Below, in pieces: positions 5,620 through 5,940 of a stretch of DNA of 5,940 bases. The notes under the pieces were generated by a model. The model was given only the letters and a program-made list of their open reading frames with translations, was not told where the DNA came from and ran no database searches. Each line of letters opens with the position of its first letter. The stretch's first letter is position 1. A program made the position numbers and the translations under genes. Origin of the DNA: Ramlibacter sp. (GTDB taxonomy: Bacteria > Pseudomonadota > Gammaproteobacteria > Burkholderiales > Burkholderiaceae_C); NCBI GenBank assembly GCA_023701085.1, contig JAMPXR010000174.1, positions 1-5,940 of the forward strand, read 5' to 3'.

Positions 5620-5940
5620 ATGACCATCGCGCGTCAACCCAAGCTCGATCCCGAGTCCTTGCGCACCTTCGTCACCGTCGCGCAGCTGCGCAGCTTCTCG
5701 GCCGCGGCCGAGATGCTGCACAAGACCACCTCCGCGGTGAGCTACCGCATCCGGACGCTGGAGGACAGCCTGGGCGCGCCGCTGTTCCAGCGCACCACGC
5801 GCTCGGTCGCCCTGACGGCTTCCGGCGAAGTCCTGCTGGAAAAAGCCAGCCAGATCTTCGAATGGCTGCAAACGCTGCCGGAAGAACTCAAGCAGGTCAG
5901 CGACGGCGTGGAGCCGCAGTTCACGCTGGTGATCAACAAC
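5620..5940 (+). CDS. LysR-type transcriptional regulator, AllS-like (3' end outside window)
   Basis: The frame from ATG 5620 runs open to the right edge, giving 107 residues. The N-terminal winged helix-turn-helix of LysR regulators is complete: L-R-T-F-V-T-V at 14-20, SFSAAAEMLHKTTSAVSYRI at 25-44 as the helix-turn-helix, then L-E-D-S-L-G-A-P-L-F and the wing RTTRSVALTASGE at 58-70. These residues and the following linker (LPEELKQVSDGVE) resemble E. coli AllS, as I recall it, more than generic LysR proteins: AllS begins with DPETLRTF and has SYRI, RTTRSV and NDGVE at the same places. AllS activates allantoin/ureidoglycolate genes, and the carbamoyltransferase-type genes here fit a related control circuit. 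No good Shine-Dalgarno precedes 5620; an in-frame TTG at 5614 is an alternative. The ligand-binding domain is missing only because the window ends. The gene points the same way as the operon rather than diverging from it, so its target promoter is probably outside this window. Confidence 0.92.
   Translation, partial: MTIARQPKLDPESLRTFVTVAQLRSFSAAAEMLHKTTSAVSYRIRTLEDSLGAPLFQRTTRSVALTASGEVLLEKASQIFEWLQTLPEELKQVSDGVEPQFTLVINN

Overview
The window is GC-rich and densely coding, with every recognisable gene on the + strand. It reads as a catabolic operon of a proteobacterium. GC content, codon choice and gene style suggest a betaproteobacterium of the Burkholderiales (Bordetella/Achromobacter/Cupriavidus-like); this is an impression, since there is no rRNA or other marker to fix it.

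Layout: (1) 1-521, the C-terminal part of a DUF1116 protein of the AllG/YlbE/YahG type, cut by the window edge. (2) 518-1924, a polytopic membrane transporter whose ATG overlaps the stop of gene 1 (ATGA). (3) 1958-3187, a cytosine-deaminase-like amidohydrolase that has lost two canonical catalytic positions. (4) 3238-4584, a second amidohydrolase of the same superfamily, resembling E. coli YahJ, with an intact active site, a twin-arginine signal peptide and a strong internal start site just after that signal. (5) 4631-5506, a DUF2877 protein of the AllH/YlbF/YahE type. (6) 5620-5940, the N-terminal 107 residues of a LysR-type regulator that strongly resembles AllS, the activator of allantoin genes in E. 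coli; it is cut by the right edge. The only gap over 60 bases is 5507-5619.

How the parts fit: in E. coli, DUF1116 (AllG) and DUF2877 (AllH) proteins together with FdrA/AllF form oxamate carbamoyltransferase, which releases carbamoyl phosphate from oxalurate at the end of anaerobic allantoin use. The uncharacterised yah locus of E. coli carries the same set (yahE, yahF, yahG) beside a carbamate kinase homologue (yahI) and the amidohydrolase yahJ. This window combines the carbamoyltransferase-type subunits, a YahJ-like enzyme, a second divergent amidohydrolase, a dedicated permease and an AllS-like regulator. The inferred role is uptake and hydrolytic opening of a nitrogen heterocycle or ureido compound, followed by carbamoyl transfer to phosphate. 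The substrate cannot be read from the sequence. FdrA/AllF and carbamate kinase genes are not visible and would be expected upstream of position 1.

The most unusual points are the degenerate active site of the first amidohydrolase, the apparent two-start (exported/cytosolic) design of the second, and the separation of the DUF1116 and DUF2877 genes by the transporter and hydrolases.
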